A stretch of 9,738 bases of DNA from Dehalococcoidia bacterium (GTDB taxonomy: Bacteria; Chloroflexota; Dehalococcoidia; SZUA-161). The DNA is taken from contig SOKG01000009.1 of assembly GCA_004376205.1 (NCBI GenBank), positions 1-9,738 of the forward strand, given 5' to 3'. Under the pieces are notes generated by a model. It was given only the letters and a program-made list of their open reading frames with translations, was not told the origin of the DNA and ran no database searches. This document shows positions 6,175-9,738 of this stretch, one piece after another; the stretch's first letter is position 1; each line of letters begins with the position of its first letter. The position numbers were made by a program, and so were the translations under genes.

Positions 6175-7377
6175 TCAGAATATCTTGGAATTGGGCAACA
6201 CTACGCCGCTGGCCATAGCCCCAGGACCGATGTAGGTGTGGTCACCTATTAAACTGCCCACATTGATATTGGCATTGATACCTGTTTGAACGCTGTCACC
6301 TACTATGGCGCCTAGCTTGCGCCTCTTGGTATCGATATTGGCAACGGCGATGTCCTTTCCATCTAACCTGAGATTTGCGATCTTGGTGCCGGCCCCAAAG
6401 TTGCATCCCTCTCCTATGATGCTATCCCCGATATAGTTGTGATGAGGGATCTTGCTGTCCTGCATGATGATCGAGTTCTTAATCTCCACCGCACTGCCCA
6501 CATGGCAGTTGTCACCGATGGCGGTGCTGGGGCGGATATAGCAATTGGGACCCACCTCACAGTTCTCGCCGATTGCCACAGGCCCTATAAGGTAGGAGTT
6601 TGACCGCAGCACCGTGCCCTTCCCTATAGAAACCGGTCCTTTTATGACTACGTTCTCCTCGATCGCCCCCAGGTTTTGCTCCTCGATCCCTGCCATTAGC
6701 GATTCGTTTGCCTCCAGCAAGTCCCAAGGATAGCTTACATCGAGCCAGTGGTCAATTTTCACCCAGGAGATGGCGTAGCCTTCGCTCAACATCATTTGCA
6801 GTGAATCGGTTAGCTCATACTCGCCCCTGGGGGACTCCCTGGTCCTGTCTATAGCTGGGAATATCTCCGCTGTCATCAGATATACGCCGGCATTGACCAG
6901 ATTTGAGGGAGGTTTCGCCACTTTTTCATAGATTGCCCCTATTTTGTCACCGGCTACTTCTACCACCCCTAAGTCCCTGGTGTCCGCTGCCTCCGTTAAA
7001 CTTAGAGTTATATTATCTTCTGCCAACACCTTCTCTATATCCGCTGCCCTGACAAGGATGTCCCCATTTGCCAGGACGAATTTGTCCTCAACGTGCCTTT
7101 GTACAAGCTTCAGAGCATGGGCGGTGCCGAGCTGCTTCCTCTGGGTGATGTATTCAATCCTTACGCTCCATCTGGCACCGTTGCCGAAATGCCCCCTGAT
7201 GGTTTCTCCGTGGTAGCCGACAATGAAGGTGAAGTCTTTGATACCAGCCTTCTTCAACTCGATTAGCAGGTGCTCCACGATTGGTTTGTTGGCTATGGGC
7301 AGCATTACCTTGGGTCTGGTATAAGTCAGGGGGTGCATCCTTTTGCCCTCCCCTGCTGCTAGTATGACTGCCTTCAT
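6175..7377 (-). CDS. glmU: Bifunctional UDP-GlcNAc pyrophosphorylase / glucosamine-1-P acetyltransferase, archaeal type (paralogue A)
   Basis: The protein probably acetylates glucosamine-1-phosphate with acetyl-CoA and then transfers UMP from UTP to give UDP-GlcNAc. The nucleotidyltransferase domain (about 1-225) shows AAGEGKRMHPLT (7-18), RPKVMLPI (21-28), RKQLGTAHALK (80-90) and Asp106 in NGD. The left-handed beta-helix (about 240-395) contains H312xxY315, N335 in GAGTKIANLR, and K341. Spacing and order match residues I recall as important in the Sulfolobus ST0452 acetyltransferase (His308, Tyr311, Asn331, Lys337); the further lysine expected at about 344 is Ala. The length of 400 is close to that archaeal family and shorter than typical bacterial GlmU (about 450). 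I chose ATG 7377, which overlaps the glmM stop as ATGA and gives the canonical MKAVILAAGEG start. A GTG at 7407 would add 10 residues. The substrate is inferred from the operon. Confidence 0.92.
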   Translation of the reverse strand: MKAVILAAGEGKRMHPLTYTRPKVMLPIANKPIVEHLLIELKKAGIKDFTFIVGYHGETIRGHFGNGARWSVRIEYITQRKQLGTAHALKLVQRHVEDKFVLANGDILVRAADIEKVLAEDNITLSLTEAADTRDLGVVEVAGDKIGAIYEKVAKPPSNLVNAGVYLMTAEIFPAIDRTRESPRGEYELTDSLQMMLSEGYAISWVKIDHWLDVSYPWDLLEANESLMAGIEEQNLGAIEENVVIKGPVSIGKGTVLRSNSYLIGPVAIGENCEVGPNCYIRPSTAIGDNCHVGSAVEIKNSIIMQDSKIPHHNYIGDSIIGEGCNFGAGTKIANLRLDGKDIAVANIDTKRRKLGAIVGDSVQTGINANINVGSLIGDHTYIGPGAMASGVVLPNSKIF

Positions 7378-8702
7378 GTCGTTGCTCTTTCTCGCCTTAT
7401 GAGGCACTCTTTGATAGTCCTGAGGCCGAGGTTGTACAGCTCCTCCGCTCTTTGTTCGCTCGTTGCTTCAGCGGTTATTCTGATCTTGGGCTCAGTGCCT
7501 GATGGTCTTATCAGAAGCCAGCCATCGCTGATGGAAAGCCTCAGCCCATCGACTGTCTCCAGTCTTCCTCCCGATTCCGCCTCCCTTTTCAATCTCCGCT
7601 CTACCTCTTCCATCACGGCTTTGTCTCCGGGGACACCACCGCGCAGAACAGGGTAGGATGGTATCTGGTCGGCGAGGGTTGATATTCGGTGTTCACTGGC
7701 GATCTCGACGATTTTGGCAGCCGCATAGATGGCGTCGGGACAGAGGGAAACGCTGGGGAATATGAAGCATCCTGAGGACTCTCCACCGAAACTCTCTTCG
7801 ATATTCCCCGGGGCGCTATGCCGAAGCTCATCGGAGACGAAGGCATCTCCTACTCTTGTCCTGACAACTTCAAAACCGAGTTCATCGATCAGCATGGAGG
7901 CATCTACTGTTGTCACCACCTTCGTGGCCCCCAGTTGGCGGGCAAACAGGACCATTAGCTTATCTGAGGCGACAAATCCCCCTTTCTCGTCTATGACTGC
8001 TATCCTGTCACCATCGCCATCGTGGGCGATTCCGAGATCAGCGCCCTCAGACTTCACAATCTTTGCTAAGTCCCCCAGGTTTTCCGGGATGGTTTCGAGC
8101 CCTCTGGGGAAATGACCACCCGGCTGACAGTTCAAGGGCACCACATCGCAGCCAAGCTTGGTTAGCAAGCGAGGGGTGACTGCGGATGTGGCCCCGCAAC
8201 CACAATCCACCACCACCTTAAGCTTGGACCTTGTCGGAAAATCTGCCTGTATGCGCTCGATATGTTCCTCGATGGCTCCGAGATGGTCCTCGCACTTCCC
8301 GAATTCCTTCCAGTGCGCGGTCTGGGAGGATTTGGCAGACACCATCTCCTCTACCTGCTCTCTTTGAGCGGCATCGAAGGCGGAGCCATCGGGATTTGTT
8401 AGCTTGATGCCGTTATATTGTGGCGGGTTATGCGAGGCTGTGATCATCGCACCGGCTTCAAAATGCCTGGTGGCATAGGCAAGGGTTGGGGTGGGGACTA
8501 CACCTGCGTAGGAGGCTGTGGCACCGGCGGAGAGCAGGCCGGAGAGGAAGGCGTATCTCATGGCATCGCTCGAAGTCCTGGTATCACAGCCTATTATCAC
8601 TGAGTGGCAGGAGTTTCCTACAGCCAGCCCGATCTCGAATGTTAGCTGAAGGAACTCTTTGTCTACCACTCCCCTTATTCCTGAGGAACCGAAGAGTTTC
8701 AT
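7374..8702 (-). CDS. glmM: Phosphoglucosamine mutase / phosphohexomutase, archaeal type
   Basis: The enzyme moves phosphate between C6 and C1, here most likely turning glucosamine-6-P into glucosamine-1-P between GlmS and GlmU. All four signature loops of the alpha-D-phosphohexomutase family are present in 442 residues: phosphoserine Ser90 in TASHNPPQYNGIK (88-100), the Mg-binding DGDGDR (228-233), the sugar-selecting loop GGESSG (306-311), and the phosphate-binding RPSGTEPKIR (399-408). The N-terminus MKLFGSSGIRG and the TASHNPPQYNG form resemble archaeal GlmM/PMM-PGM rather than the standard bacterial GlmM (SASHNP..DNGIK). In the sugar loop a Cys follows GGESSG where His is common. Substrate range may include glucose- or mannose-phosphates; GlmM is favoured by the neighbours. 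It is the first gene of the operon, beginning 48 bases after tRNA-Ser, with ATG 8702 and only a modest AGGG 8 bases upstream. Its TGA overlaps the next start by 4 bases. Confidence 0.93.
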   Translation of the reverse strand: MKLFGSSGIRGVVDKEFLQLTFEIGLAVGNSCHSVIIGCDTRTSSDAMRYAFLSGLLSAGATASYAGVVPTPTLAYATRHFEAGAMITASHNPPQYNGIKLTNPDGSAFDAAQREQVEEMVSAKSSQTAHWKEFGKCEDHLGAIEEHIERIQADFPTRSKLKVVVDCGCGATSAVTPRLLTKLGCDVVPLNCQPGGHFPRGLETIPENLGDLAKIVKSEGADLGIAHDGDGDRIAVIDEKGGFVASDKLMVLFARQLGATKVVTTVDASMLIDELGFEVVRTRVGDAFVSDELRHSAPGNIEESFGGESSGCFIFPSVSLCPDAIYAAAKIVEIASEHRISTLADQIPSYPVLRGGVPGDKAVMEEVERRLKREAESGGRLETVDGLRLSISDGWLLIRPSGTEPKIRITAEATSEQRAEELYNLGLRTIKECLIRRERATT

Positions 8703-8750
8703 ACTCTAAACCCTATCCTCCCCCCTCCAACCCCACTAGCTGACTTAAAG

Positions 8751-8839
8751 CGGAGGGGGTGGGATTCGAACCCACGGTCCCGGTGACCCGGGACGGCGGT
8801 TTTCAAGACCGCTACCATAAACCGCTCGGACACCCCTCC
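8751..8839 (-). tRNA. tRNA-Ser (TGA anticodon)
   Basis: The minus strand forms an 89-base type II tRNA. The acceptor stem GGAGGGG/CCCCTCC has seven perfect pairs and the serine-like discriminator G. The anticodon stem GCGGT/ACCGC holds the loop CTTGAAA (anticodon TGA at 8803-8805). The long variable arm has a strong GTCCCGG/CCGGGAC stem with loop GTCA, as expected for Ser. The T arm is GTGGG/CCCAC with loop TTCGAAT. CCA is not encoded; the bases after the discriminator are CTTT. It sits 48 bases upstream of glmM on the same strand with no evident terminator between them. Confidence 0.96.
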
Positions 8840-8848
8840 TAGCTTGGG

Positions 8849-8878
8849 ATTCTACCATGATTTCCTGGGAAAGTCCAA
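8849..8878 (-). promoter_or_regulatory. Candidate promoter of tRNA-Ser (and perhaps the glm operon)
   Basis: On the minus strand TTGGAC (8873-8878) and TAGAAT (8849-8854, 5 of 6 to TATAAT) are 18 bases apart. The -10 element ends 9 bases before the mature tRNA 5' end, which places the transcription start within a few bases of the tRNA, a common arrangement. The -35 element is weak. No better promoter is visible in the 48 bases between the tRNA and glmM. Confidence 0.45.
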
Positions 8879-9055
8879 GATTGCTGACGATCAGGAAAAC
8901 AGCCGTGGAAAGCATGCTCAAGTCACTGGATCTCTGCGCCACTGAATCGCTGGTGGTGCAAAGGGAGGTGAGAGCAAGCAGGCGCTTCTTTTGACCAGCT
9001 GTAAGGGGATGACATGATGTGCTTGTCGCGCCAGCCTTGGGCTTGAGCTTGGTGG

Positions 9056-9072
9056 AACGCTAGCCCTGCGTT
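9056..9072 (-). terminator. Possible weak hairpin at the end of the response regulator gene
   Basis: Read on the minus strand, AACGC and GCGTT form a perfect 5-bp stem around a 7-base loop, starting inside the TAA stop codon of the response regulator. The following bases are CCACC rather than a T-run, so this is at best a weak or factor-dependent end. The rest of the 8840-9055 spacer shows no gene that I can support, only the tRNA-Ser promoter. Confidence 0.22.
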
Positions 9073-9738
9073 AGCTGCTGGAGGATATTGGGCTTGGGAT
9101 GACCTTTTCGCCCCGGCTTGCAGTGTGATTAAGCTGTATGGAGATCAAGCCATTGCGTATTGCTATGAACACAGCGTGGGCTCTATCGTTGGCGTTCAGC
9201 TTACGCAGTATGGCGCTGACGTGATTCTTGATCGTTTGCTCGCTGATGCCCAGGATGTTGGCAATCCGCTTGTTTGAGTTACCCTCAGCAATATGGGTCA
9301 GGATTTGTACCTCTTTGGGGGTGAGAGGGGTGGTAATGTCCTCTAAGGTTCGACCCATAGATGCCATGTCCTGGAATTGCCTCAGTACGCGCCAGGCGAC
9401 CTTGGGTCTGTTGCTTACGCTGTCATTTATGGGATACTCGCCATTGGAGGCTCGTCTTAGCGTCTCAGTGAGCTCCTTGGGAGAACAGTGTTTGCTCCTC
9501 AGGTAAGCTACCGCCCCGATTTTGATAACTTCAAATAACTCGTCGTCATCTTCTTCAGGGTTTGAGCTTATTATCACTACTCCCGTTCCAGGGAAACTCC
9601 GCGCGATCTTCTTGCCCAACTCAAGTCCGTTGAGGAAGGGGTAGCCGATATCCAGCAGTACGGTATCGGGCGAGTTCGCTACAATCTGTGTTATTGCGTT
9701 GTTGCCGTCCTCGCCCGGGTCACATTCAAGGATATCCA
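9071..9738 (-). CDS. NarL/FixJ-type (LuxR-family) response regulator, 5'-truncated by the window edge
   Basis: The frame stays open to the end of the window, giving 221 residues without the N-terminus. The visible receiver domain (about 1-98) contains the phospho-acceptor Asp29 in PDTVLLDIGYP, the switch Ser in VVIISSNPEEDDD, and GAVAYLRSK. A linker (about 99-136) leads to a LuxR-type helix-turn-helix (about 138-200): LTPKEVQILTHIAEG, then NKRIANILGISEQTIKNHVSAILRKL. A 20-residue Ser-rich tail follows (PISSSS). The protein would bind DNA when phosphorylated. An internal TTG at 9619 is not the true start because receiver sequence continues upstream. The conserved receiver Lys is one place later than usual (SK instead of LLK), apparently through a one-residue insertion. 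No histidine kinase is in view; one may lie outside. It is followed by a 231-base spacer before tRNA-Ser. Confidence 0.92.
   Translation of the reverse strand, partial: DILECDPGEDGNNAITQIVANSPDTVLLDIGYPFLNGLELGKKIARSFPGTGVVIISSNPEEDDDELFEVIKIGAVAYLRSKHCSPKELTETLRRASNGEYPINDSVSNRPKVAWRVLRQFQDMASMGRTLEDITTPLTPKEVQILTHIAEGNSNKRIANILGISEQTIKNHVSAILRKLNANDRAHAVFIAIRNGLISIQLNHTASRGEKVIPSPISSSS

Noticed and set aside
8745..8942. 65-codon minus-strand frame with a hydrophobic N-terminal part
   Set aside because: Its C-terminal half is a translation of tRNA-Ser itself (the GSGLENRRPGSPGPWVRIPPPPL-like pattern is typical of such artefacts), and the GTG start has no good ribosome-binding site.
9031..9096. 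Repeated GGGCTTG words in the spacer and 3' end of the response regulator gene
   Set aside because: Copies are very short, irregularly spaced and partly inside coding sequence, so they do not form a convincing repeat array.
1..9738. CRISPR array, insertion sequence, phage or defence genes
   Set aside because: I found no regularly spaced direct repeats, transposase motifs or terminal inverted repeats. Nearly all of the window is explained by core metabolic, tRNA and regulator genes.

Overview
The window (about 9.7 kb, moderate GC) reads as bacterial chromosome from a Chloroflexota-like organism, possibly Dehalococcoidia. That placement is an inference from memory of protein styles: the NarL/LuxR-type response regulator at the right end, and archaeal-type GlmM/GlmU proteins beside a standard GlmS. 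No computed phylogeny backs it. I see no mobile element, CRISPR array, phage gene or toxin-antitoxin pair. This looks like core metabolism, not an accessory island.

Layout, left to right. Bases 1-76 hold the last 24 codons of an unidentified plus-strand gene. A small plus-strand SRPBCC-fold gene follows (255-701). Everything after it is on the minus strand, so it is best read right to left: a 5'-truncated response regulator at the right edge (9071 to beyond 9738); a 231-base spacer carrying a plausible tRNA promoter; tRNA-Ser(TGA) (8751-8839); then a compact five-gene operon, glmM, glmU-like A, glmU-like B, glmS and a galE-type epimerase (8702 down to 2151). A 111-base spacer with a good promoter candidate leads into a thiolase gene (2030 down to 873), followed 22 bases later by a CAT-anticodon tRNA (779-850).

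Function. The operon can take fructose-6-phosphate to activated amino sugar. GlmS makes glucosamine-6-P and GlmM converts it to glucosamine-1-P. A GlmU-type bifunctional protein acetylates this and attaches the nucleotide, giving UDP-GlcNAc. The last gene is a UDP-sugar 4-epimerase that could make UDP-GalNAc or UDP-Gal. The genes are tightly packed: glmM and glmU-A overlap as ATGA, and glmU-B and glmS are 2 bases apart.

The most interesting point is that two GlmU-like paralogues lie in tandem. The first keeps the acetyltransferase residues I recall for archaeal GlmU (His312, Tyr315, Asn335, Lys341). The second has Pro, Thr and Ser at three of these sites, which suggests a split of labour after duplication. 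I found no clear candidate for a wholly new system.
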